58,477 nt of DNA from an uncultured Craurococcus sp. (lineage in GTDB: Bacteria; Pseudomonadota; Alphaproteobacteria; Acetobacterales; Acetobacteraceae), in assembly GCA_902805545.1 (NCBI GenBank), contig CADCTD010000081.1, positions 1 to 58,477 on the forward strand, written 5' to 3'. Both the position numbers and the translations under genes were made by a program. Below, piece after piece: positions 17,800-25,922 of the stretch (position 1 is its first letter; every line of letters begins with the position of its first letter). Under the pieces are notes generated by a model, which made no database searches, was not told the origin of the DNA, and saw nothing but the letters and a program-made list of their open reading frames with translations.

Positions 17800-18791
17800 C
17801 GGTTGAGCATCCCCTGCTCGCGGAACCAGGCGACGGCCTCGGCCACCGCCTCCTGCCAGGGCCGGGCTTGGTGGCCGAGGACCTGCTCGGCCTTGGCGGC
17901 GCTGAAATACATCGGCTTCGCGGCCATGCGGAGGCCGTCGAGGGTCAGCATCGGCTCCCGGCCGGTCAGCCGGGCCAAGCCCTCGGAGGCAATGGCGGCC
18001 GGCCAGAGCGGCGCCCGCGGCAGGCGCACGGGGCGACGATGCCCGAAGAGCGCCGAGATGCGGGTCAGCAACTCGCCGAGCGCCACATCCTGCCCGCCGA
18101 GGATGTGGCGCTCGCCGACCTCGCCGCGGGTGAGGGCGGCGACGCAGCCGGCGGCCACGTCATCGACATGAACGAGGTTGAGGCCGGTCGAGACATAGGC
18201 CGGCATGCGGCCCCGCGCGGCCTCGAGGATGACGCGGCCGGTCGGCGTCGGGCGCCGGTCGCGGGGGCCGATCGGCGTCGAGGGGTTGACGATGATGGCG
18301 GGCAGGCCGGCCTCGGCCACCAGGCGCTCGACCAGGCGCTCCGCCTCGGTCTTGCTGCGCTTATAGGGGCCGATGGCCTGGGCGGGCGTCGCCGCATCGG
18401 CCTCGGTCGCCGGCTGGCCGTCGCGGCGGGGCTTGAGGGTGGCAACGGAGGAGACATGGACGACCCGGCGGCAGCCCTCGGCCAGCGCCGCGCGCATCAC
18501 CGCCTCGGTGCCGGCGACGTTCACCGCCCACATCCGCTCGGGGTCGGGGACGAAGATGCGGTAGTCGGCGGCGCAATGGATGGCGGCGGCGCAGCCGCGC
18601 ATGGCCTCGGCGATGGAGGCGGCATCGGTGAGGTCGCCGGGGATGAAGGCGACCGGCAGGCCGTCGAGCACCGCGCGCGGCGTCTCCGGCCGGACCAGGG
18701 CGCGGACCTGATGGCCGGCGCGGTGGAGCGCAAGGGCGATGGCCGAGCCCAGGAAGCCCGTCGCCCCGGTGAGCATGACGGTCTCCGTCAT
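17796..18791 (-). CDS. hpnA: Hopanoid-associated sugar epimerase HpnA
   Basis: 331 residues from the ATG at 18791 (MTETVMLTGATGFLG, the Rossmann start); the longer upstream frame is discarded because it shows no family likeness. Extended SDR with the active-site pattern GPYKRSKTEAE (Tyr-xxx-Lys) and HVSSVATL. First gene of the hopanoid operon. Confidence 0.92.
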   Translation of the reverse strand: MTETVMLTGATGFLGSAIALALHRAGHQVRALVRPETPRAVLDGLPVAFIPGDLTDAASIAEAMRGCAAAIHCAADYRIFVPDPERMWAVNVAGTEAVMRAALAEGCRRVVHVSSVATLKPRRDGQPATEADAATPAQAIGPYKRSKTEAERLVERLVAEAGLPAIIVNPSTPIGPRDRRPTPTGRVILEAARGRMPAYVSTGLNLVHVDDVAAGCVAALTRGEVGERHILGGQDVALGELLTRISALFGHRRPVRLPRAPLWPAAIASEGLARLTGREPMLTLDGLRMAAKPMYFSAAKAEQVLGHQARPWQEAVAEAVAWFREQGMLNR

Positions 18792-19139
18792 GGCCGGCGG
18801 CTGGTGCCGCGCGGGGGCAACGGGAGCGTCACGGGAAAGGCTGTGGGGGACCCTGCCGTCTGGACCGTCTGCGTCGGCACTGTGAACCCGTTCCATGTTG
18901 CGGCGGACGCCGCATGGATAGGTCATTCAAGCCGGAACGGCCAGCACCTCCGGCCCAATCCCGGGCTGCCGCGGGTCGGCTCGCGCCCGGCCGGGCCGTA
19001 GGCCCGTGGTCGCCTTGGCCCCTTCCGGCCCCGGCCGGTGCCTTGCGCTTGCCGCCGACGGGATGGCGGCCGCCTGCGCCGGGCCGCTGGCCGGCTTGCG
19101 TCTGGCCCGGATGGGCCTGGACTCGCAAGGCCGAAGGAA
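18792..19139. other. Intergenic region between hpnA and a lipoprotein gene
   Basis: Very GC-rich stretch. Short open frames exist on both strands without family likeness or good ribosome sites. It must hold the hpnA promoter. I see nothing else I can support. Confidence 0.5.
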
Positions 19140-19161
19140 GCGGGCCGCGCAGGCGGCCCGC
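19140..19161 (-). terminator. Hairpin after the small lipoprotein gene
   Basis: Perfect 8-base inverted repeat GCGGGCCG/CGGCCCGC with a six-base loop, 20 bases after the lipoprotein stop. In the leftward direction it is followed by TTCCTTC, a weak T-rich tail. Confidence 0.45.
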
Positions 19162-19181
19162 CCTGGATCGAGTGCCGGCTC

Positions 19182-19385
19182 TCAGGGGCCGCCGCCGCTG
19201 CTCCTGCCGGCCCTGCCGCCACGCGGAAAGTCGGGGTCGGACCCGGAGTAGTAGGGTGCGTTGAGGCTCCGTGGGTTCTGATTCTGGACCACCCCGGGAT
19301 CGGCGGAACTTCTGGGTGCGGGGTTGCTGCAGGCGGCGCCCGCAAGAAGCAGTCCGCCCAGCGAAAGCAAGCGGATGGTGTTCAT
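19182..19385 (-). CDS. Small lipoprotein, 67 aa
   Basis: A lipoprotein signal (MNTIRLLSLGGLLLAGAACS) with the lipobox Cys at residue 19, followed by a low-complexity Ser/Pro/Gly tail. The ATG at 19385 has a GAGGGAG box just upstream; the longer frame is rejected since it would bury the signal peptide. Family not recognised. Confidence 0.65.
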   Translation of the reverse strand: MNTIRLLSLGGLLLAGAACSNPAPRSSADPGVVQNQNPRSLNAPYYSGSDPDFPRGGRAGRSSGGGP

Positions 19386-19563
19386 GGGAACTCCCTCGCA
19401 AGAATGCCGGTGCCGTTCACCGCCACGCCGGCAGGCTGCACACAAGTCCGGTGATCCCCAACAAAACTTAACGTTGGACAACGGCTCGGCCCGCGGTCCA
19501 GCCGCGCAGCGCCTCGCAGGACGGCCTTTCAGATGCCAGGAGACTGCCTTGCGGGGAGAGGCA

Positions 19564-19635
19564 TGCCGGGTGAGGGATTTGAACCCCCGACCTTCTGATT
19601 ACAAATCAGCTGCACTACCCCTGTGCTAACCCGGC
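19564..19635 (-). tRNA. tRNA-Thr (anticodon UGU)
   Basis: 72 bases. The acceptor stem GCCGGGT/ACCCGGC pairs perfectly. The D arm is GCAC-AGGGGTA-GTGC, the anticodon arm CTGA-TTTGTAA-TCAG gives anticodon UGU, and the T arm is GGGGG-TTCAAAT-CCCTC. No 3' CCA is encoded. The outermost anticodon-stem pair is G-A, slightly unusual. Confidence 0.93.
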
Positions 19636-19669
19636 CCTCGCCGCTGCTTACCAGACGCCGCCGCGCCGG

Positions 19670-20002
19670 TCAGCCCACCCCGAGCAGCTCGACATCGAAG
19701 ACGAGGGTCGCGTTCGGCGGGATCACGCCGCCCGCGCCGCGGGCGCCGTAGCCGAGCTCGGGCGGGATGGTGAGGGTCCGCTGGCCGCCGACCTTCATCC
19801 CCTCGACCCCCTGGTCCCAGCCGGCGATCACATGCCCGGCGCCGAGCTCGAAGCGGAAGGGGTCGCCCCGGTCACGCGAGCTGTCGAATTTCCGGCCTTT
19901 GTTCTCGGGCTGGGAGGGGTCGAAGAGCCAGCCGGTGTAGTGCACCTCGACGGTGTGTCCGGCCGTGGCGGTGGCGCCGGTGCCGAGCTTCTGGTCGGTC
20001 AT
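19670..20002 (-). CDS. FKBP-type peptidyl-prolyl isomerase
   Basis: 110 residues, the size of a single FKBP domain. The pattern VEVHYTGWL..., [45 protein letters not shown] and [14 protein letters not shown] covers the active-site residues. No signal peptide, so cytoplasmic. AGGAAGGA precedes the ATG. It assists proline isomerisation during protein folding. Confidence 0.95.
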   Translation of the reverse strand: MTDQKLGTGATATAGHTVEVHYTGWLFDPSQPENKGRKFDSSRDRGDPFRFELGAGHVIAGWDQGVEGMKVGGQRTLTIPPELGYGARGAGGVIPPNATLVFDVELLGVG

Positions 20003-20049
20003 GCCGTGTTCCTTCCTGATCGGCGCGGATCATGCACCGGCCGCCCCGG

Positions 20050-21018
20050 CTAATCCACCCTCGCCCCGGAGGCGCGGATCAGGGGTGCCAGCCGCTCCTT
20101 CTGGGCCGTGCGGTAGCTGGCGATCTCCTCGATGCCGGTCCACCAGGGGCTGGCGCCGAGGTCCTGGTAGGCGCGGATCAGCCCGGGGCTCTCCAGCGCC
20201 TGCTTCGTCAGCGCCGACATGCGCTGCACCACGGCGGGCGGCAGGCTGGCCGGGCCGCAGACACAGGTCCAAGAGACCACGTCGAAGCCGGAAAGGTATT
20301 CGCTGACCGCCGGGATCTCCGGCGCCACCGGGCTGCGCGCGGCCGAGGTGACGGCGAGCGGCCGCACCTGACCCTGGCGGGAGAGCGAGAGCGTGCCGGG
20401 GATGTTGTCGAACATCATCGAGATGCGCCCGGCGACGAGGTCGAGCTGCGCGGGCGCGCTGCCGCGATAGGGCACATGCACCATCTCCACGCCGGCGAGC
20501 TGCTTGAACATCTCGCCGGCCAGATGGAGCGTCGTGCCCGAGCCCGCCGAGCCGAAGCTGTACTTGCCCGGATTGGCCTTCAGCAGCGCGATCAGCTCCG
20601 GCACCGCCCGCGCCGGCAGGTCGAGATGCACCGCGAGCAGGTTCGGCAGCTGCCAGAGGCCGGAGACCAGCGTGAAGTCCCGCTCCGGATCGAAGGGCAG
20701 GCTGCGGTAGAGCGTCGGCGCGATGGCGTGCGAGGCGACGCCGCCGAGGCCGATGGTGTAGCCATCGGGCGCCGACTTGGAGATCGCATCCGCGCCGACA
20801 TTGCCGCCGGAGCCGCTGCGGTTCTCGACGACGAATTGCTGGCCGGTCAGCTCCGACATCCGGGCGCAGTAGATGCGCGAGAGCGTGTCGGTCGGCCCGC
20901 CCGGCGGGTAGGGGTTGATGTAGCGCACCGGCCGGTTCGGCCAGTCGCCCGACTGTGCGAGGGCGGGGGTGGCGAGGGCGGGGAGCAGGCCGAGGGCAGC
21001 GCGGCGGGACAGGGCCAT
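20050..21018 (-). CDS. Bug-family tripartite tricarboxylate receptor
   Basis: 322 residues. A Tat-like or Sec signal (MALSRRAALGLLPALATPALA) precedes a mature part with the Bug patterns WPNRPVRYINPYPPGG, FVVENRSGSGGNVG, YGTT-type loop (GSAGSGTTLHLAGE) and MVHVPYRGSAPAQLDL. Bug proteins bind carboxylates in the periplasm for TctAB-type transporters or for sensing. Neither membrane subunit is nearby. It starts five bases after the stop of the paralogous gene upstream. Confidence 0.93.
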   Translation of the reverse strand: MALSRRAALGLLPALATPALAQSGDWPNRPVRYINPYPPGGPTDTLSRIYCARMSELTGQQFVVENRSGSGGNVGADAISKSAPDGYTIGLGGVASHAIAPTLYRSLPFDPERDFTLVSGLWQLPNLLAVHLDLPARAVPELIALLKANPGKYSFGSAGSGTTLHLAGEMFKQLAGVEMVHVPYRGSAPAQLDLVAGRISMMFDNIPGTLSLSRQGQVRPLAVTSAARSPVAPEIPAVSEYLSGFDVVSWTCVCGPASLPPAVVQRMSALTKQALESPGLIRAYQDLGASPWWTGIEEIASYRTAQKERLAPLIRASGARVD

Positions 21019-21023
21019 GGCGC

Positions 21024-21998
21024 CTACTCCACCTGCGCGCCGGCGGCGCGGATGACGGGGGCGAAGGCCGCCTCGTTGGCTGCGCGGAAGGAGGCCAGCT
21101 CGTCCGGCCCGGCGACCCAGGGCGTTGCCCCGTTCTCCTGGAAGCGGGCGATGAGGTCCGGGCTCTCCAGCGCCTGGCGGGTCAGCGCGGCGATGCGAAG
21201 CGCCATGGGCACCGGCAGCCCGGCCGGGGCGACGACGGAACCCCAGGAGGTGATCTCGAAGCCGGGGAGGAATTCCGCCATGGCCGGGATGTCGGGCGCC
21301 TGCGGGCTGCGCTTCGCCCCGGTGACGGCAAGCGCCCTCACCTTCCCCTCCCGCGCCGCCTGCAGGGCCTGGGGGATGTTGTCGAAGATCATGTGGACGC
21401 GGCCGGCGATCAGGTCGACATGCGCCGGCGCGCCGCCGCGATAGGGGACGTGCACCATCTCGAGCCCGGCCTGGGCGGCGAACATGGCGCCCGAGAGATG
21501 CACCGTCGTCCCGGAGCCGGAGGAGGCGTAGGTGAACCTGCCCGGGTTGGCGCGAACCAGGGCGATCAGCTCCGGCACGGTCCGCGCCGGCACCTCCGGA
21601 TGGACGACGAGCATGTTCGGCAGCTGCCAGAGGCCGCCGATATAGGTGAAGTCGCGCGTCGGGTCGAAGGGCAGGCGCTTGTAGAGGGTCGGCCCGATCG
21701 CCAGCGGCGCGACGCTGCCGAGGCCGATGGTGCGGCCATCCGGCGTGCTGCGGGCGATGGCCTCCGTGCCGATATTGCCGGCGGAGCCGCTGCGGTTCTC
21801 GACGATGAACTGCTCGCCGGTGATCTCCGAGATCTTCTGGCACCAGAGGCGGGAGAGGATGTCGGTCCCTCCCCCCGGCGGGAAGATGCCGATGAAGCGG
21901 ATCGGCCCCGGCGGCCATTCGCTCCGCTGCCCGAGGGCGGGCGCGGCGAGCCCTGCCGCAACCAGCCCAAGCCCCGCACGCCGCGTGATCCGCGCCAC
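21024..21998 (-). CDS. Bug-family tripartite tricarboxylate receptor
   Basis: 324 residues, a close paralogue of the next gene downstream (shared stretches include VENRSGS.GN.G, LWQLPN and VHVPYRG.APA). Signal peptide at residues 1-23 (RRAGLGLVAAGLAAPALG). The pair looks like a tandem duplication. Ligand unknown, probably a carboxylate. Confidence 0.93.
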   Translation of the reverse strand: MARITRRAGLGLVAAGLAAPALGQRSEWPPGPIRFIGIFPPGGGTDILSRLWCQKISEITGEQFIVENRSGSAGNIGTEAIARSTPDGRTIGLGSVAPLAIGPTLYKRLPFDPTRDFTYIGGLWQLPNMLVVHPEVPARTVPELIALVRANPGRFTYASSGSGTTVHLSGAMFAAQAGLEMVHVPYRGGAPAHVDLIAGRVHMIFDNIPQALQAAREGKVRALAVTGAKRSPQAPDIPAMAEFLPGFEITSWGSVVAPAGLPVPMALRIAALTRQALESPDLIARFQENGATPWVAGPDELASFRAANEAAFAPVIRAAGAQVE

Positions 21999-22063
21999 AG
22001 CCGGTCCTCCCTGATTTTATCGTTGCAGGGAGTGTAGGGGCAGCCGGGCGCGATCCGCCAGCC

Positions 22064-22750
22064 TCAGCTGTCGAGGGTCAGGACCTCGCCGCCCGGGGTG
22101 CCGACCAGCACGCGCGGCTTCAGGTCGAGGAAGAGGCCGGTCTCCACCACGCCGGGGATGGCGTGCAGCGCGCGGTCGAGAGCGGCGGCATCGGCGATCG
22201 GGCCGGTCGCGCAATCGGCGATGAGGTGGCCGCCATCGCTGCGGAAGGGCGTGCCGTCGGCGGCCTGCCGCAGCGCCGGGTGCAGGCCGAGGGAGGCGAG
22301 CCGGGCAAGCGTCGCCCGCACGCCGAATTCGACCAGCTCCACGGGCAGGACGCCCCGGCCGAGCTGCGGCACCAGCTTCGACTGGTCGATGACGATCAGC
22401 CGGCGCCGGCTGGCGGTGGCGACGATCTTCTCCCGCAGCAGGGCGCCGCCGCGCCCCTTCAGCAGGGCAAGGGAGCCCTGCTCCACCTCGTCGGCCCCGT
22501 CGATGACGAGGTCGAGCGGCACCTCGCCGAGTTCCACCAGCGGCAGGCCGAGGCGGCGGGCGAGGGCTGCGGTGCGCTCCGAGGTCGGCACGCCGCCATC
22601 GATGCGGAGCCCGGCCGCGACGCGCGCCGCCAGCGCCTCCACCACCAGCGCGGCGGTGGAGCCGGTGCCGAGGCCGACCAGCATCCCCGGCTCCACCTCT
22701 GCCGCCGCCGCCTCGGCGGCCAGGCGTTTCTGGCGGTCCTGGTCGGTCAC
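22064..22750 (-). CDS. rpiA: Ribose-5-phosphate isomerase A
   Basis: 228 residues. GLGTGSTA (phosphate loop), LVIDGADEVE and KGRGGALLREK (catalytic region) are the RpiA signatures. It interconverts ribose-5-phosphate and ribulose-5-phosphate. Its start overlaps the pgl stop by four bases. Confidence 0.95.
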   Translation of the reverse strand: MTDQDRQKRLAAEAAAAEVEPGMLVGLGTGSTAALVVEALAARVAAGLRIDGGVPTSERTAALARRLGLPLVELGEVPLDLVIDGADEVEQGSLALLKGRGGALLREKIVATASRRRLIVIDQSKLVPQLGRGVLPVELVEFGVRATLARLASLGLHPALRQAADGTPFRSDGGHLIADCATGPIADAAALDRALHAIPGVVETGLFLDLKPRVLVGTPGGEVLTLDS

Positions 22751-23451
22751 GGGCCGACGGCCGCCTGGTCGGCGAGGATGGTGACGGTGCCGGCGGGAGC
22801 GAGCCCGGCCGCCGGCAACGCAGGGTCGCCGGCGCGGAGCCGGGCGAGGATCTCCCGCTTCTCCTCACCCGCGACGAGGAAGGCGGCGGCGCGGCTGCTG
22901 TCCAGCGCCGGGTAGGTCAGGGTGATCCGCGGCTCCGGCTTGGCGCCGATGACGGCGAGCGCCCAGGCCTTGCGCTCCCGCAGCGCCGGGTTGCCGGGGA
23001 AGAGCGAGGCGGTATGCCCGTCCGGCCCGAGGCCAAGGAGCTGGATGTCGAAGAGCGGCTCGCCCGGCCGCGTCCCGGCGAAGCGGCGCAGCGCCTCCTC
23101 GTAGCGGGCGGCGGCGGATTCGGGCGTGCCGTCGGTCGGGATGGGGTGGATGTTGCCGGGCGGGATCGGCACCTGGCCGAGCATTGCCTGCCGCACCATG
23201 CCCTGGTTGCTGTCCGGGTGGTCGGCCGGGACGAAGCGCTCATCGCCCCAGAAGAGATGGATGCGCCCCCAGGGCAGCCGGCCGCGCCAGTCTGGCGAGG
23301 CCAAGCGCTCGTAGAGCCGCTTCGGCGTGGAGCCGCCGGAGAGGCCGATGGAGACCGGGCCTTCCCGCGCCGCCGTCTGCTCGAGGATCCAGGCGGCGGC
23401 CCGCTCGGCCAGCGCCCCGGCATCGGCCACGATCTCGAGGCGATGCATCAT
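22747..23451 (-). CDS. pgl: 6-phosphogluconolactonase
   Basis: 234 residues. ISIGLSGGSTP-like loop (SIGLSGGSTPKRLYE), HLFWGDERFVP, HPDSN and LLGLGPDGHTASLFP are the DevB/NagB-fold signatures. It hydrolyses 6-phosphogluconolactone, the product of Zwf. Four-base overlaps on both sides tie it to the HAD gene and rpiA. Confidence 0.95.
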   Translation of the reverse strand: MMHRLEIVADAGALAERAAAWILEQTAAREGPVSIGLSGGSTPKRLYERLASPDWRGRLPWGRIHLFWGDERFVPADHPDSNQGMVRQAMLGQVPIPPGNIHPIPTDGTPESAAARYEEALRRFAGTRPGEPLFDIQLLGLGPDGHTASLFPGNPALRERKAWALAVIGAKPEPRITLTYPALDSSRAAAFLVAGEEKREILARLRAGDPALPAAGLAPAGTVTILADQAAVGP

Positions 23452-24278
23452 CCTGATCTCCTGCCGCCATCCGCGCGCGGGAGGATGACGTCGCGCACCG
23501 CCGCGGCGAAGCCATCCGCGTCATTCGCCAGGGTGACCGCCGCGGCGCGGGCCTGCACCGCGGGCGGGGCATTGCCCATGGCGATGGCGAGCCCGGCCAC
23601 GCCGAACATGGGCAGGTCGTTCGCCATGTCGCCGATGCAGGCCGTCTCCTCGGGCGGGACGCCGCAGAGCCGGGCAAGCGCCAGCAGCGCATGGCCCTTG
23701 TCCGCCTGCGGATGGGTCACGTCGAGATAGTAGGCCTGGGAGCGATGGATGCTCGCCTGCGCGCCGAGCTCGGCCTGCAGGCTCGCCTCGCATTCGGCGA
23801 GCAGCGCGGCATCGGCCGAGGCGCCCACCAGCTTGCCGGCCCGGGCGATGACGGGCTCGAAGCTCTCGACCCGATGCGGGGCGAAGCCGATGGTGCGCTG
23901 CTCATGCGCGACGTAATGGCCATCCAAATTCTGCACCAGCCATTCACCGTCGGCGAAGACCCATGCATCGATGCCGCGCCGGGCGAAGGCGGCGAGCGCG
24001 GCGCGCGCCGCCGCCTCCGGCACCGGGCGCTCGGCGAGGCTGCGGCCCTCGCTGTCGAGGATGACGCCGCCGTTGAATCCGGCGACCGGCGTCCCGAGGC
24101 CGAGCTGCGCGGCGAGCGGCGCAATCCCGCGCGGCGGGCGGCTGCTGACCAAAGCGAGCGCTACGCCGGCTGCGCGCAGTGCGGCCGCGGCCTCGATCGT
24201 CGCCGGGGTGAGGCGCTTGTCGGTCGTCACCAGCGTGCCGTCGACATCGGAGACGAGCAGGCGGATCGGCGCGGTCAT
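23448..24278 (-). CDS. Cof-type HAD phosphatase
   Basis: 276 residues. HAD motif I LLVSDVDGTLV, motif II LALVSSRPPRG, and motif IV CIGDMANDLPMF with a large C2 cap between, as in Cof/sugar-phosphatase proteins. It is coupled by ATGA overlaps to zwf and pgl, so its substrate may be a sugar phosphate of the same pathway; that is inference. Confidence 0.9.
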   Translation of the reverse strand: MTAPIRLLVSDVDGTLVTTDKRLTPATIEAAAALRAAGVALALVSSRPPRGIAPLAAQLGLGTPVAGFNGGVILDSEGRSLAERPVPEAAARAALAAFARRGIDAWVFADGEWLVQNLDGHYVAHEQRTIGFAPHRVESFEPVIARAGKLVGASADAALLAECEASLQAELGAQASIHRSQAYYLDVTHPQADKGHALLALARLCGVPPEETACIGDMANDLPMFGVAGLAIAMGNAPPAVQARAAAVTLANDADGFAAAVRDVILPRADGGRRSG

Positions 24279-25822
24279 GCGAGCCTCAGCCAGTGCCGGC
24301 CGTCGCGCGCGAGCAGCGCATCGGCCGCGGCCGGGCCCTCGCTGCCGGCGGCATAGGGCTCGATCGTCAGCGAGGCATCGAGGATCGGCTGCACCGCGGC
24401 CCAGCCGGCCTCGACATTGTCGGCGCGCTGGAAGAGCGTCGCATCGCCGGTCAGCACGTCGTAGAGCAGCGTCTCGTAGCCGGTGCTCGGCATGGTGCGG
24501 AACCAGTCGCTGTAGCGGAAATCCATCTGCACGCCGGAGAGCTTGAGGGTCGGCCCCGGCTCCTTCGCGCTGAGATGCAGCGAGATGCCCTCGCTCGGCT
24601 GGATGTGGATCACCATGAAATTGGGCGTCAGCCGCTCCACCGGCGTCTCGCGGAACATGGCGAAGGGCGCCTGCTTGAACTGGATGGCGATCTCGGTGCG
24701 GCGCAGCGCCATCCGCTTGCCGGTACGGATGTAGAAGGGCACGCCGGCCCAGCGCCAATTGTCGATCCGCAGCTTCATCGCCACATAGGTCTCGGTGGCG
24801 CTGTCGGGCGCGACATTGGGCTCGTCGCGGTAGCCGGTGACGGGCTGGCCCTTCAGCGTGCCGGCCGCATACTGGCCGCGCACCACGTCGCGGACGAGCT
24901 CCGCGGGCCCGAGCGGGCGGATGGCCTGCACCACCTTCGCCTTCTCGGCGCGCACCGCATCGGCGTCGAAGCTGTTGGGCGGCTCCATCGCCGTCATCGC
25001 CAGGAGCTGCATCATGTGGTTCGGCACCATGTCGCGCAGCGCGCCGGTCGCCTCGTAGAAGCGGCCGCGCCCCTCGACGCCGACCGTCTCGGCGGCGGTG
25101 ATCTGCACATGGTCGATATGGTCGCGCCGCCACAGCGGCTCGAAGATGCCGTTGGCGAAGCGCAGCGCCAGGATGTTCTGCACCGTCTCCTTGCCGAGGA
25201 AATGGTCGATGCGGAAGACCTGGCTCTCCTCGACCAGGCCGAGGATGCGGGCATTCAGCGCGCGGGCGGAGGCGAGGTCGGTGCCGAAGGGCTTCTCGAC
25301 CACGATGCGGCGGAAGTCGCCGCCCTCCTGCCGCATCAGTCCGGCCTCGGCCAGGCGCTCGACGATGGTGCCGAAGAAGCGCGGGGCCGTCGCCAGGTAG
25401 AAGACGCAATTGCCATGGCCGGCGCGCTGGCGGATCAGCTCCAGCCGGGCGGCGAGGCGCTCATAGGTCGCCGCCTCCTCGAACTCGCCGGTGAGGTAGG
25501 AGAGGCGCTCGCGCACCCAGCCCCAGGCCCGCTGGTCGATCCCGTCGGCGGAGAACTCGCCGCCCTTGTCGGCGACGAAGGTCTGCATCGCCTCGGTCAG
25601 CTGCTGGCGATAGGCCTCGTCCTCCCGCTCGTTGTGGTCGAGGCCGATGACGTGGAAGCCCCCCGCCAGCAACCCGGCGCCGGTGAGGTTGTAGAGCGAG
25701 GGCATCAGCAGGCGCTTGGTGAGGTCGCCATTCGCGCCGAAGATGACCAGCGTCGAGGCCGGGGCGGGCTCGGCGCGAGCCAGCACGGTCGGGTCGGGGC
25801 AAAGGCGAGTGTTCACGTCCAT
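24275..25822 (-). CDS. zwf: Glucose-6-phosphate 1-dehydrogenase
   Basis: 515 residues. The NADP-binding motif IFGANGDLTKR and the substrate/catalytic motif RIDHFLGKE are intact, with VVEKPFG and TGKRM further signatures. It catalyses the first oxidative step from glucose-6-phosphate. The ATG at 25822 has AGAGGG about nine bases upstream and is preferred over the GTG 21 bases earlier. It heads zwf-HAD-pgl-rpiA. Confidence 0.97.
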   Translation of the reverse strand: MDVNTRLCPDPTVLARAEPAPASTLVIFGANGDLTKRLLMPSLYNLTGAGLLAGGFHVIGLDHNEREDEAYRQQLTEAMQTFVADKGGEFSADGIDQRAWGWVRERLSYLTGEFEEAATYERLAARLELIRQRAGHGNCVFYLATAPRFFGTIVERLAEAGLMRQEGGDFRRIVVEKPFGTDLASARALNARILGLVEESQVFRIDHFLGKETVQNILALRFANGIFEPLWRRDHIDHVQITAAETVGVEGRGRFYEATGALRDMVPNHMMQLLAMTAMEPPNSFDADAVRAEKAKVVQAIRPLGPAELVRDVVRGQYAAGTLKGQPVTGYRDEPNVAPDSATETYVAMKLRIDNWRWAGVPFYIRTGKRMALRRTEIAIQFKQAPFAMFRETPVERLTPNFMVIHIQPSEGISLHLSAKEPGPTLKLSGVQMDFRYSDWFRTMPSTGYETLLYDVLTGDATLFQRADNVEAGWAAVQPILDASLTIEPYAAGSEGPAAADALLARDGRHWLRLA

Positions 25823-25922
25823 GCGTCGGATGCCCTCTGTCACGTCTGCCGGGTGGGGAAGCGCAGGCGGATTGGTAACCGGCTCGGTCCGCCCGGCAAG
25901 GACAGATCGAGGAGCGTAACGG

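Noticed and set aside
18914-19264. 116-residue plus-strand frame between hpnA and the lipoprotein gene
   Set aside because: Pro/Arg/Trp-rich, no domain, no ribosome site, and it overlaps the reverse-strand lipoprotein gene.
19564-19635. Reading the tRNA on the plus strand, with ACA in the anticodon position
   Set aside because: Only the minus strand gives a correct cloverleaf; its anticodon is UGU (threonine).
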